From: an uncultured archaeon
GTDB lineage: Archaea; Thermoproteota; Nitrososphaeria; JACIWG01
Assembly: GCA_938034445.1 (NCBI GenBank)
Contig: CALHLD010000010.1
Location: 1-64,000 of the forward strand
DNA length: 64,000 nt
Direction: 5' to 3'
Position 1 is the first letter of the stretch; each line of letters starts with the position of its first letter. The position numbers were made by a program, and so were the translations under genes. Shown here one piece after another: positions 43,075-52,062 of the stretch. The notes under the pieces are model-generated. The model was not told the origin of the DNA and searched no databases. It saw only the letters and a list, made by a program, of their open reading frames with translations.

Positions 43075-43683
43075 ATGAACTTTATACTTTTGATTAGACA
43101 TGGAGAAAGTGAAAGTAATGTTAAGCATTTGATAAGTCATGATGTTGAAAGTTATCCCTTAACTGAAAAAGGTGTTGAGCAGAGTAGGATAATCGCTGAT
43201 GGATTAAAAAAGTTAAAAATAGATGTAATATATTCAAGTCCAGTTTTGAGGTGTAGACAAACAGCTCAAATTATTTCAGAATCTCTAAAATGTCATATAA
43301 TATATGATGAGCGAGTAAAAGAAAGGTTTTTTGGAAAATTTAACAATAAAAGGATAGATCCTCTTGATTGGAAAACTTTCTTGGTTGATGAAGCATCAAA
43401 AAAATGTGTTGAAGGATGGGATGAAATATATTTGAGAATCTATGATTTAATAAAGAATGTGAAAGGTAAGAATGCTGTTATAGTTACGCATTATGATCTA
43501 ATTAGAGCTTTTATAGCAAAACAGTTCGGTCTCGAAGATGAACTGAGCGCATGGGGTATTGTAATTCCTAATGCAAGCCTAACGATAGTTTTGAATAAAA
43601 ATGAAAGTTATAAGGTTAAAGCGATAGGGATACCTCCAGTTGAAGAATTAATTTCTAAAATTATACAAGATTTAAACATCTAA
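43075..43683 (+). CDS. Histidine phosphatase superfamily protein
   Basis: 202 residues of the phosphoglycerate-mutase-like branch. LLIRHGESESN holds the catalytic RHGE, SSPVLRCRQTAQIISESL the second Arg, and VIVTHYDLIRAFIAKQFG the second His. ERFFGKFNNK supplies the catalytic acidic residue region. The substrate is unknown; small members of the family act on phosphosugars, phosphoserine or cobalamin precursors. A GAGGAGTAAAAGGGG stretch lies upstream of ATG 43075. It is convergent with the rhomboid gene with a 4-base overlap. Confidence 0.88.
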   Translation: MNFILLIRHGESESNVKHLISHDVESYPLTEKGVEQSRIIADGLKKLKIDVIYSSPVLRCRQTAQIISESLKCHIIYDERVKERFFGKFNNKRIDPLDWKTFLVDEASKKCVEGWDEIYLRIYDLIKNVKGKNAVIVTHYDLIRAFIAKQFGLEDELSAWGIVIPNASLTIVLNKNESYKVKAIGIPPVEELISKIIQDLNI

Positions 43684-44261
43684 TAATATTCAACCTTAAC
43701 CAAGTATCTTCTCAGGTAGACGCCAAATAATATTCCAACAATTAGGCCTGCCAAATGAGCACTATGTGCAATGGTTGAAGGTGAGAAAAGGCCAGCAAAA
43801 TCAATTATGGCCCATAATATAACCAACAATATTAATGGAATAGGAAGAAGCCCATATAAGAAAACCCTTCTAAAAGGTGTTAGAACAACTAGTGTTCCAA
43901 CAATACCATATATGGCGCCAGAAGCACCAATTCCTGGAATACTAGAGGATGGGTCAGCGATCAAATATCCCACATTGCCAATGATACCAGATAGTATGAA
44001 TATGATAGCAAAAAGTTTTCTTCCCACTATATTTTCTAGGCTTAAACCAAAAAAGAAAAGGGCGATCATGTTAAACAATAAATGTTCAAAGTCAGCGTGA
44101 AGGAAGATTGAAGTTATGAATGACCAAGGCATTTCAAGCGCATAGGATGGAAAAAATGCGAGATATATCCAATATACTGTAAGATTTTGGAAAATAAACA
44201 TTGTAACACATGAGAGTATGAATATGTAGGTCCAGATTGGTTTTTCAATAAATGAATGCAT
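43680..44261 (-). CDS. Rhomboid intramembrane serine protease
   Basis: 193 residues with six membrane helices. FLHADFEHLLFNMIALFFFG is the H..H..N region of helix 2. GIGASGAIYGI carries the nucleophile Ser114, and HSAHLAGLIVGILFG carries the catalytic His169. It cleaves membrane-anchored substrates. Start ATG 44261. Confidence 0.92.
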   Translation of the reverse strand: MHSFIEKPIWTYIFILSCVTMFIFQNLTVYWIYLAFFPSYALEMPWSFITSIFLHADFEHLLFNMIALFFFGLSLENIVGRKLFAIIFILSGIIGNVGYLIADPSSSIPGIGASGAIYGIVGTLVVLTPFRRVFLYGLLPIPLILLVILWAIIDFAGLFSPSTIAHSAHLAGLIVGILFGVYLRRYLVKVEYY

Positions 44262-44274
44262 TTAATCAAACTCT

Positions 44275-44793
44275 TTATGTGTATAATGAGTATATTCCCC
44301 TATTCATCATAAGCTTTTGAAGTTCATACCTTAATTTTAGGTCTAAGTCAACCTGTTTCTCTGAAACAAGAGGCAGTTTTTGAGAGTGAATAACCGGCCC
44401 GTGTAAAATCATCCTATTTTTTTCCACCTCATCTAAAGGCTTTGGCTCACTCTTTAGTATACTGTTAATAATATTAACTGGAACCTCGTTTTTGGAAAGA
44501 GATTCAAGAATATGTTTAGCAATTTTATCTTCAACTGGTCTAAAACCATAATGTGGACTTTCTATCTTTTCTACAAATTCACTGTTTTCATTTTTAAAAC
44601 TTAATCCTACACATAGAGGGTTAGGCTTATATAGGCTGTCTAACTTTATTTCCCATACTTCTTCTGGTGAATAAAATAGTATTGTTGGAAACCCTTTATC
44701 ATCCTTACTAATAAACACTTTCCAACCTAAAGGGTTCCTATTATAGGCTACATGAATCTTTCTTAAAATACTTTCAAAACCTTCTATGCTCAA
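44275..44793 (-). CDS. Protein of unknown function
   Basis: 172 residues. An alternating N-terminal half (NPLGWKVFISKDDKGFPTIL, EEVWEIKLDSL) suggests a small alpha/beta domain; the C-terminal half is helical (DEVEKNRMILHGPVIHSQ, DLDLKLRYELQKLMM). No signature is recognised. The start is TTG 44793. It lies 13 bases before the rhomboid gene on the same strand, so the two are probably co-transcribed. Confidence 0.6.
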   Translation of the reverse strand: MSIEGFESILRKIHVAYNRNPLGWKVFISKDDKGFPTILFYSPEEVWEIKLDSLYKPNPLCVGLSFKNENSEFVEKIESPHYGFRPVEDKIAKHILESLSKNEVPVNIINSILKSEPKPLDEVEKNRMILHGPVIHSQKLPLVSEKQVDLDLKLRYELQKLMMNRGIYSLYT

Positions 44794-44854
44794 TGCACCA
44801 AATAATTTTTAAGTATTATTTAAAAATTTTTCTAATAAAAGTTAGAAGGTAAAG

Positions 44855-46375
44855 CTAAAATTCAGGATAAGTTGAAAGAAGCATACCTTCAACAACTATT
44901 GGACGACTACTATTACATATAGAAATTGCCTCTTGAAGTTTAGTAGCACGTTCAGCATATATTTCCATTAGAACTTGGCCTTTTTCAACCTTATATCCTT
45001 GTTTTGCATAAATCATTATACCAGCACCCTTTTCAAGAGGGGCGCCAGCAGCTCGTCCTATAGCATTAATCACGGTATTATCAACTAAAGTTACGTAGCC
45101 ATCAGATTCAGCTAAAATCTCATACTTGTAGCTACCAACTGGAATATCATTAGGCTTAATGTTAGGATTACCACCTTGATTCTCAATAATTTCTCTAAAC
45201 TTTTTCAAAGCCCTACCGCTCTTTAATATTTCCATAGCCAGTTTACTACCCTCACCTTTAAACGCGTAACCGGTCATTTCAAAAATAAGCCCAGCCAATG
45301 AAACAGACTTTTCTACAAGACTCTTAGATGCATCCTCCGGACGTTCAAGTGCACTTAGAGCCTCCCTAGCTTCTAATGCTGGGCCAACAGCCTTCCCAAT
45401 AGGTTGACCTCCATATGTTACGCCACACCTCACATTAATTCCCATCCTTTTACCAAGTTCAACAAAATCTTGGGCTAAAGAAAATGCTTCTTCCCTTGTT
45501 TTAACCTTTGCACCTCTACCAGTTGGTAAATCAACTACCAGATAAGAGATTCCTTCTGCAGCCTTTTTAGACATAATACTTGCAAGCATCTGGGACCTAG
45601 GATCAATTTTAAGGGGATATTCGACTCTAATAAAAATGTCATCCGCTGGAGCCAGATTTAAGGCGCCGCCCCACACAATTGCACCACCAACTTTCAAAAC
45701 TATCTTCCTAAGCTCTTCTATGGAAAACTCAACATTTGCTAACACACTCATTGTGTCTGTTGTTCCGGAAGGGCTTGTTATTGCCTTAGAAGATGTTTTT
45801 GGAATAAGGAGACCCGTTGAAGCAACAATGGGCACAATTAGCAATGAAACCTTATTTCCAGGTACACCGCCTATACTATGCTTATCAACAGCCTTCCCCG
45901 GTAAATCTAGAATATCACCTGTCTTTAACATACTTTTTGCTAAAGCTTCAATTTCATCCATGCTCATTCCATAAAAATCTTGTGCAAGAAGAAAGGCTGC
46001 AATTTCCAATTCATTTAAGTTTAGAGAAACAGCATCTTGTATAATGCTTGAAATTTCTTCCGCAGACAATTTTTCTCCTCTAAGTTTTTTCCTAATATAA
46101 GTTACACTTTGAGGAGTTTTAGCTATTTCAATATTAACTACTTCACCATTTAGTGCACCCAATTCAAGAGCAATTTCTTTGTATAAACCTATTTGGCCTT
46201 GTGGAACAAGTTCAGGCTCTTCACTAATTTCAACTAAAGCTGTTGTAATTTTGTTTTCATGAACAATCCTTATTCTATCGTAAACATTTATCCCTAAGCT
46301 TTCTGCATCAAACTTGTTTAAGATAGCCGCTCTCTTACCAGACAATATATTTAATACTCTAACAGATAGTGACAT
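44855..46375 (-). CDS. deoA: AMP phosphorylase
   Basis: Archaeal AMP phosphorylase of the thymidine-phosphorylase family: AMP plus phosphate gives ribose-1,5-bisphosphate and adenine, the entry to the archaeal type III RuBisCO AMP pathway. An N-terminal beta-domain of about 85 residues is typical of the archaeal branch. KHSIGGVPGNKVSLLIVPI, KAITSPSGTTDTMSVLA and GGALNLAPADD are the substrate and phosphate motifs. The C-terminus has the pyrimidine-phosphorylase-like barrel (GAGIMIYAKQGYKVEKGQVL). 506 residues is full length. No RuBisCO or R15P isomerase gene is in the window. Confidence 0.92.
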   Translation of the reverse strand: MSLSVRVLNILSGKRAAILNKFDAESLGINVYDRIRIVHENKITTALVEISEEPELVPQGQIGLYKEIALELGALNGEVVNIEIAKTPQSVTYIRKKLRGEKLSAEEISSIIQDAVSLNLNELEIAAFLLAQDFYGMSMDEIEALAKSMLKTGDILDLPGKAVDKHSIGGVPGNKVSLLIVPIVASTGLLIPKTSSKAITSPSGTTDTMSVLANVEFSIEELRKIVLKVGGAIVWGGALNLAPADDIFIRVEYPLKIDPRSQMLASIMSKKAAEGISYLVVDLPTGRGAKVKTREEAFSLAQDFVELGKRMGINVRCGVTYGGQPIGKAVGPALEAREALSALERPEDASKSLVEKSVSLAGLIFEMTGYAFKGEGSKLAMEILKSGRALKKFREIIENQGGNPNIKPNDIPVGSYKYEILAESDGYVTLVDNTVINAIGRAAGAPLEKGAGIMIYAKQGYKVEKGQVLMEIYAERATKLQEAISICNSSRPIVVEGMLLSTYPEF

Positions 46376-46439
46376 CGCTTTAATTTTGTTTGCAATTAAA
46401 TAAAAACATTAAGATACAAATTTAGGGGAAGGATATAGT

Positions 46440-47054
46440 ATGAGTAACGATGCTATTAAGCTAATGGAAAAATGGGAGAAAAGGAAGACCTCGTTTTATA
46501 ATAGAATGAAGAAAGATATTATATCAGGCTATTTTGATAAGGAAATGGAGCATGTTATAAGGTCACTTTTTAAGGTAAAAGAGGCATATCCTACAAGTAG
46601 TTGTTCTGGAAGACTTTTGATTATATCTTCACGAGTTCCGTGGAAGAAAAGGAATGTGAAAATAGTTTATAAAACTCATGAAATAAATGAAAGTTTAAAG
46701 CAAGAAGTGTTGGATAAAATTTTTGAATCGGAGGATGAAAATTTATGGCTGTATCTTCAGCCTCCAATAATACATATATCATGTTCTAACTTGGAGACTG
46801 CAACAGAATTAATAAAGCTAGCTAGGAATACTGGGTTTAAGGAAAGCAAGATTTTTATGAAAACGGGGACTGGGTGGCATCTGGAATTAAAGGGTAAAGA
46901 GTTACTGGTTGTTCCTATTAAATTAGAAGGCACACTTTTGTTTGAAAAAGAAAAATTAGAAATGGTTATTGAAGAGACTTTAAGAATATTTAATGATTTC
47001 AAGGATAAGATAATAAAATTTGAAATTGCAATTAAAAATACTTTAATAAAATAA
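46440..47054 (+). CDS. taw3: tRNA wybutosine-derivative methyltransferase Taw3
   Basis: S-adenosylmethionine-dependent N4-methylation step in wyosine formation at G37 of tRNA-Phe. Signatures: WEKRKTSFYNRM, then YPTSSCSGRLLIISSR (SSCSGR is diagnostic), LQPPIIHISCSNLETATEL and KSKIFMKTGTGWHLEL-type strand region. 204 residues matches the TYW3/Taw3 family. Start ATG 46440. Other wyosine genes are not in the window. Confidence 0.9.
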   Translation: MSNDAIKLMEKWEKRKTSFYNRMKKDIISGYFDKEMEHVIRSLFKVKEAYPTSSCSGRLLIISSRVPWKKRNVKIVYKTHEINESLKQEVLDKIFESEDENLWLYLQPPIIHISCSNLETATELIKLARNTGFKESKIFMKTGTGWHLELKGKELLVVPIKLEGTLLFEKEKLEMVIEETLRIFNDFKDKIIKFEIAIKNTLIK

Positions 47055-47072
47055 AAAAAGGAGGGGGCTGTA

Positions 47073-47492
47073 CTATATTTCTTCTAGTGCTGAAGTGAAA
47101 AAGTCGTGGTGCTCTTCTTCATCTTCTAAAATTTCTACAAAAATGTGTGCTGTTGTTGTGTCACCTTCACTTTTAGCTTTTTCGATTATTGTTTTATACA
47201 GTTTTATAGCATTTTCCTCGTCTTTGGCATCTTGTGTAAGCATGTCCTTTAAACTTTCGCCAACAAATATTGGATCAGGTTTTGTTGTAGGAATACCTCC
47301 AAGATAGAATAGACGTTCAGCGATCATTTCAGCATGCTTCATTTCTTGAATTGCAATTTTCTTAAATTCTTCATTTACTGCAAACGCTTTAACCCCTCTC
47401 CATTGAACATGCTGCCACATGTATTGTATGCTAACTTGAAGTTCTCTGGCAATAGCAGCATTTAACAGGTTTTTTAATTCTTCAGACACCAT
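47073..47492 (-). CDS. Bacterioferritin-like protein
   Basis: 139 residues forming a four-helix ferritin-like fold. LNAAIARELQVSIQYMWQHV gives the first Glu, FKKIAIQEMKHAEMIAERLF gives E..KHAE, and IFVEILEDEEEHHDFFTSAL gives the second E..EEH. Iron storage or oxidation is expected. It is divergent from an Fe-S protein gene, with a CCATGG palindrome in between, so iron-dependent control of both is an attractive idea (inference). Confidence 0.85.
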   Translation of the reverse strand: MVSEELKNLLNAAIARELQVSIQYMWQHVQWRGVKAFAVNEEFKKIAIQEMKHAEMIAERLFYLGGIPTTKPDPIFVGESLKDMLTQDAKDEENAIKLYKTIIEKAKSEGDTTTAHIFVEILEDEEEHHDFFTSALEEI

Positions 47493-47642
47493 ACTATATC
47501 ACGTAAAATAATTCATCAATTACGCTTATATAACCATTTCTATTTATCTAGTTAATTTAATATTAAAATTTTTACTTTGATATAATTTAAATATTTTAGT
47601 GTCTAAAGTTTAAGGGCTAATGGAAATATTAAAAAATATGAT

Positions 47643-47661
47643 TGACACCATGGTGTCTTAA
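47643..47661 (+). promoter_or_regulatory. Perfect palindrome GACACCATGGTGTC before a start codon
   Basis: GACACCATGGTGTC (47644-47657) is a perfect 14-base palindrome lying 4 bases before ATG 47662. The 19-base string TGACACCATGGTGTCTTAA matches 16 of 19 bases of the site at 35085-35103. Its place over the start region suits a repressor site for the Fe-S protein gene, and possibly for the divergent ferritin gene. Confidence 0.5.
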
Positions 47662-48708
47662 ATGCATTTTATACAAGAATTGCATGCAAAAATGCCTTTT
47701 GAAGATTGTGGCCTATGTGGCCATGTAAGCTGTAGAAAGGCAGCATTAGCTATAGCTAGAGGAGATCTTGATCCAGAAGCATGTCCCATACTTTTAAATG
47801 AAAAAAAGGATGCGTTAGATGAGATATATAAGTTTATTGATGAAGGTATAAAGGATGACGTCGTAGAAGAAAGAACAGGTATTTCAAGTATAACACCATG
47901 TTCTTCAGACCCGTCGAGAGTAATGATAGTTTGTTATCCTAAGAAAGTTGAGGGACTAAAAATAAACCCTTTTCACGAAAAGCTTCTAAAGGTATTATTT
48001 GATAAAGCTACGACATTATATTCAAAATTTTCACCCGAATTAAGTGTATTAAGGGTTGAGAAAGATGATGGAGAATATTTACTATTTTTTGTTAAGGGAA
48101 AGATTGTGGTAAGGCAAGCTGTTTCTGAAGAAAGTGGAAAAAAATTTTTGCAGAAAATATTGAATGTAGCCTGGCTTTCAAAAACATCATGTGTTCAAGG
48201 ATACACAATTCTAGATGGACTGTATAATTTATGTAACTGCAGCCAAACGGTAGCAGCAATAGAAGAAGGCCCAGACAACATATTTTATACGACAAAAAAT
48301 TTTCAAGGAGAAAAGAATGTCACAGAATTTTTTGAGAAATTTAATCATGCAATTTTTGAAAATTTGACTACAAGCACTGTAAACAAATATTTACATATTT
48401 GTGGATTCAACTTTAAAGAACATCTAAAAAATCTTCAGACATCAGAGACAAGGGAGGAAGCAATATATTGGGCAAAACTTACGGCAAAATGGCTTGCAAT
48501 AAATGAGACACTTTCGACTTTCGCAACCAAATATAGTTTTAAAGAGCAAACGAAAATTCTAACAACAATATTCAAAAGTATGTTATCTAATGAAATTGAA
48601 TATTTGGACAATCTTTTAGTAACTGCGAGAGACTATTGTTGGCCAAAAAACTTTGTTGTATCAAAAATGGTTTCACATGCAAAAAGATACTTTTCAGTAA
48701 AAATTTAG
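47662..48708 (+). CDS. Fe-S cluster (PF04060-type) protein
   Basis: 348 residues. The N-terminal FEDCGLCGHVSCRKAALAIA and DPEACPIL give the CX2CX4C...C motif of the four-Cys Fe-S domain found in CO dehydrogenase/acetyl-CoA synthase corrinoid subunits, RnfB and redox-sensing proteins. The middle (about 95-200) looks like an alpha/beta domain, and YNLCNCSQTVAAIEEGPDN adds two Cys. The C-terminal 130 residues are helical. No catalytic motif is visible. It may be a redox or electron-transfer protein. ATG 47662 follows the palindrome. Confidence 0.65.
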   Translation: MHFIQELHAKMPFEDCGLCGHVSCRKAALAIARGDLDPEACPILLNEKKDALDEIYKFIDEGIKDDVVEERTGISSITPCSSDPSRVMIVCYPKKVEGLKINPFHEKLLKVLFDKATTLYSKFSPELSVLRVEKDDGEYLLFFVKGKIVVRQAVSEESGKKFLQKILNVAWLSKTSCVQGYTILDGLYNLCNCSQTVAAIEEGPDNIFYTTKNFQGEKNVTEFFEKFNHAIFENLTTSTVNKYLHICGFNFKEHLKNLQTSETREEAIYWAKLTAKWLAINETLSTFATKYSFKEQTKILTTIFKSMLSNEIEYLDNLLVTARDYCWPKNFVVSKMVSHAKRYFSVKI

Positions 48709-48763
48709 ATACAAAAAATAAGTTTTTATTTTTAAAAATATTGACCTTACGCTTGAGTGTAAA

Positions 48764-49720
48764 TTGAAAGATAGTGAGAGAGAAAAGCTTCTAAAAACTA
48801 TTATAAAGGATCCATCAATTAAGGAAGTCAAACATTTAGAAGATCTTATAAAATTGTACACTAAAATTTGGGGGTTTTCTGCAGCAGACCTTATCAAAGC
48901 TTCAGAAATTTTTGCAGACATGATTAAAGATAAAGATTGTGTAAAGTTTTTTTCATTTACAGGCAATCTAGTGTCAACTGGATTTAGAGGCCTTATAAAG
49001 GACGTAATTAGGGAAGGGCTGGTTGATGTTATAGTAACCACTTGTGGTTCGATAGATCATGACATAGCAAGAACATCGGGTGAAGGCTACTTTACGGGAA
49101 CATTTGATGTAGATGATAGATATCTTGAAGAGTTACAAATTCACCGATTAGGTAATGTGTTTATTCCATTAGAAAACTATGGACCTATAGTAGAAAAAAT
49201 AGTTTACAGAACACTTTCTAAACTCGATAAAGAAAAATATTATGGTATAAGAGAGATAATTGACTTTATTGGTGAAGAACTAGGAAATGAAGATTCGTTC
49301 ATATATTGTGCGAGAAAAAGGAATGTACCAATATATGTTCCAGGGTTCTTGGATGGTGCGTTCGGTACTGCAATGTTCACGTATTCGACAACAAACAAGA
49401 TATTGATTGATCCATTCAGGGACCAAAAAGAGTTAGCTGACATAGTTTTTAAGGCAAAAAAGAGTGGGGCAATAATTGTTGGTGGTGGCATTAGTAAGCA
49501 TCATACAATATGGTGGAATCAGTTTAAAGAGGGCTTAGATTACGCAGTATACATTTCAACTGCACAAGAGTTTGATGGAAGCTTAAGTGGTGCTAGGCCT
49601 AGAGAAGCGATTACATGGGGTAAAATAAAGCCAAAGGCAGAATATTGTTTTGTTAATGGTGATGCTACAATAGTATTTCCGATATTACTGATAATGGTTA
49701 AATCACTAATTTCTATTTAA
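48764..49720 (+). CDS. dys: Deoxyhypusine synthase
   Basis: Transfers the aminobutyl group of spermidine to the aIF5A lysine. FFSFTGNLVSTGFRGLIKDV and IVTTCGSIDHDIARTSG are NAD and substrate sites. VGGGISKHHTIWWNQFKEGLD holds the catalytic Lys in GGGxxKHH; it is given here in parts as VGGGISKHH and NQFKEGLDYAVYI. AQEFDGSLSGARPREAITWG closes the active site. 318 residues is normal. TTG 48764 is the start. Confidence 0.94.
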   Translation: MKDSEREKLLKTIIKDPSIKEVKHLEDLIKLYTKIWGFSAADLIKASEIFADMIKDKDCVKFFSFTGNLVSTGFRGLIKDVIREGLVDVIVTTCGSIDHDIARTSGEGYFTGTFDVDDRYLEELQIHRLGNVFIPLENYGPIVEKIVYRTLSKLDKEKYYGIREIIDFIGEELGNEDSFIYCARKRNVPIYVPGFLDGAFGTAMFTYSTTNKILIDPFRDQKELADIVFKAKKSGAIIVGGGISKHHTIWWNQFKEGLDYAVYISTAQEFDGSLSGARPREAITWGKIKPKAEYCFVNGDATIVFPILLIMVKSLISI

Positions 49721-49770
49721 TATTCGATGTAATATATTGATAGGTAAGGCTTGTCAATTAATGATGTCAT

Positions 49771-49826
49771 GCAGGTCAAGTTTGGAAGAATTATGCGACC
49801 GTCTTATAATTCTAGGTTCTACCTGC
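49771..49826. repeat. Nested hairpin element between convergent genes
   Basis: GCAGGT (49771-49776) pairs with ACCTGC (49821-49826). Inside, AGAATTAT (49787-49794) pairs perfectly with ATAATTCT (49806-49813) around an 11-base loop. The two stems are joined by internal loops of 10 and 7 bases, like a guide-RNA pocket. It lies downstream of the deoxyhypusine synthase gene and downstream of the convergent GatZ-like gene. It may be a terminator, a small RNA (an H/ACA-type shape but without a clear ACA box) or a miniature element. Confidence 0.45.
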
Positions 49827-49925
49827 TTGCATTAGATTTAATTTAATCAAGTTGATACTAACAAAATCATATTCATACCGGATAGAACTTTTTAGAAACC
49901 TTTCTGAACCTCTTCATTAAGATTT

Positions 49926-51215
49926 TTAACCTATTAACCTATTTAATTTTAATATTCTATTGTTCAGGTTTCCTAACCTAAATGCTTTAAAAAATCTTGA
50001 CATGGCACGGTTAAGGCTGTTTAAAACAATTTTTTCACCATCCACTCCATTAAGTTTTAAGTTACTGTATAAATGTTCTCGTGCTCTTTTCACATCTTCT
50101 TTCATCCAAACATATCTTGCACCAGTTTGCAAGAGCCATTTCTTTCTCATTTTAGTAAGTTCTTCAAATCTTTTACCCTCCTCATGCTTGAAAAGCCATT
50201 TTCTCCAACGTCCACTTTCTACAATTGAATCATAAAGTACCTTAATAAAATTCGAAGCTTGAAAACTTTTTTCTTGTGATAAGTTCTGCTCTATTTGCTC
50301 CAGTCTTTCAAGTGTATCAAATTCAACTTGAGTGAACTTAGGACCAACATTAGCACCACCCATGCCAGCCTCTGGATAAAGTTCCAAGTTTTTGACAAAA
50401 TCAGTATAGTGTCCTTTAACAAAACAATCATATTTACCGGCAACACTAACTAACTCTTTCGCCCTATTAAAGTCAAGCTTAGGCTCATAAAGACTTGTTC
50501 CAATATCACCTACAACAAAACAGGGCCAAACATCAATTTGTTTCTCAACCAATTTTCTCCTAAGCTTAACAAGAAATTCTTCAAACCTTTCAATAGAAGT
50601 TAGACCTCCACTAACTTCTTCGGTGCCTACTTCATAATCTATTTTGGGAAAACCTTTACTTTTTCTAACTTCCTCAGAAAACTCTATCATTTCAACAGTT
50701 CTTGCAACAATTTTGTCAACATCAAGCACCTCATTTTTATGTAATTCTATATCCTTAGTCATATCAATATGCAAGAGATCGTAGCCCGCGTCGATGCATG
50801 CTCCAATAGACTTCTGTAGCCATTTTATACACTCGTCGTAAGACCATCTTTCAACAATCTGCCTATCTTTAAGCCATGGACCATAGTGGTCTGAAGCCAA
50901 AATTATTGGGCCCTCAAATTCTGCCTTCTTACTTTCTTCTAACACAATTTTAACAAAATCATATTGATTCCATCCAGTATATCCTCCATCCAAGTCAACC
51001 TGATTTAATGTTGTAATAAAAATTATGGGCGCATCATATCTTTTAGCGGTCGCTAACGCAGATTTTATGGTTAAAATAGAGTTTGCATTTACTGCAAGGA
51101 GGGTGAATCTACTTTTATCCATAAGACTGTTGAATTTTAAAATAAATCTTGTTATCGGTACACCCTTTTCTAAAGCAAAGGACCTAATTCTACTCTTATC
51201 TATAGACTCATTCAT
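49926..51215 (-). CDS. GatZ/KbaZ-like tagatose-bisphosphate aldolase subunit homologue
   Basis: 429 residues related to COG4573, the non-catalytic subunit of class II tagatose-1,6-bisphosphate aldolases. TTLNQVDLDGGYTGWNQYDF and IILASDHYGPW match the NQVnxxGGYTGmxPxdF and GGDHLGPxxW signatures, though Gly-Gly becomes Ala-Ser. DIELHKNEVLDVDKIVARTV and YEVGTEEVSGGL follow. The C-terminal 120 residues are helical and basic and look archaeal-specific. No catalytic GatY partner is nearby, so the role is open. Confidence 0.75.
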   Translation of the reverse strand: MNESIDKSRIRSFALEKGVPITRFILKFNSLMDKSRFTLLAVNANSILTIKSALATAKRYDAPIIFITTLNQVDLDGGYTGWNQYDFVKIVLEESKKAEFEGPIILASDHYGPWLKDRQIVERWSYDECIKWLQKSIGACIDAGYDLLHIDMTKDIELHKNEVLDVDKIVARTVEMIEFSEEVRKSKGFPKIDYEVGTEEVSGGLTSIERFEEFLVKLRRKLVEKQIDVWPCFVVGDIGTSLYEPKLDFNRAKELVSVAGKYDCFVKGHYTDFVKNLELYPEAGMGGANVGPKFTQVEFDTLERLEQIEQNLSQEKSFQASNFIKVLYDSIVESGRWRKWLFKHEEGKRFEELTKMRKKWLLQTGARYVWMKEDVKRAREHLYSNLKLNGVDGEKIVLNSLNRAMSRFFKAFRLGNLNNRILKLNRLIG

Positions 51216-51303
51216 AGTATAAATGTATCTTTTGACCCCTTATAAACCTCTTTGCTTCAGGCAATAGAAAAGAATTTATTGAACTATAAAAAAATGGTCT
51301 AGT

Positions 51304-51849
51304 ATGAAGAATGATGTAGATTTAAGAAAAGCATACAGCCTATTACATCCAAGACCAGTAGTGCTAATTTGTACACAGGATAGGAATGGTAAAATAAATG
51401 TAATGAGTTGCTCGTGGATAACACCTGTAAGCGATGAACCACCATTAATAGCAGTATCGCTTTGGACAAAAGGCTATACACACAATATAATTGATGAAAC
51501 TAAAGAGTTTACTGTAAACATCCCGTCTTCGAAGCTAGTGAAACAAGTTTGGCTTGCTGGAACAAAAAGTGGAAGAAAAGTTGACAAGACAAAAATTTTA
51601 GGCCTAAAATTCACGGGATCAAAAACAGTATCACCTCCAGCCATTGAAGAATGTGTTGGTGTCTTAGAATGTAAGGTGAAAGAAAGAATAATGTTAAATG
51701 AACAAGTACTATATATTGCTGAAATCCAAAGAGCTTGTGCCGAAGAAAACCTATTCAAGAACGACATTTGGATAGATGAGGCAAACATACTATTACATAC
51801 TGGTGGAAAAATTTTTTCAACACCAAAATCTGTTAAAGAATTAGAATAA
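51304..51849 (+). CDS. Flavin reductase-like domain protein
   Basis: 181 residues with the FMN-binding split barrel of the flavin reductase family: LLHPRPVVLICTQDRNGK, VMSCSWITPVSDEPPLIAVS and FTVNIPSSKLVKQVWLAG. HTGGKIFSTPK is the typical C-terminal strand region. It probably supplies or uses reduced FMN. A single gene with ATG 51304. Confidence 0.9.
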   Translation: MKNDVDLRKAYSLLHPRPVVLICTQDRNGKINVMSCSWITPVSDEPPLIAVSLWTKGYTHNIIDETKEFTVNIPSSKLVKQVWLAGTKSGRKVDKTKILGLKFTGSKTVSPPAIEECVGVLECKVKERIMLNEQVLYIAEIQRACAEENLFKNDIWIDEANILLHTGGKIFSTPKSVKELE

Positions 51850-52062
51850 TAAAATTTTAATTCAATACTTAAGGATAATGTTATAGCAAGGGACTCCTTG
51901 ACAGAAACCAAAACTCGGTATAATGAAGCTATTTATGTGAAAAACTACAAACTTTAGTTGTAGAGAGTGTCAAATGCCATTTAAAACATTTTTCATAAGA
52001 ATAAATGTTTTCAACAGATAAAATTATATAGGTGTATTATAAGTTCTATTATCTGGTGAACA

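Noticed and set aside
49771-49826. A tRNA gene suggested by the 5' GCAGGT / 3' ACCTGC pairing and a GGTTC string
   Set aside because: There is no D-arm, the central stem is 8 bases with an 11-base loop, and the total length of 56 bases is too short.
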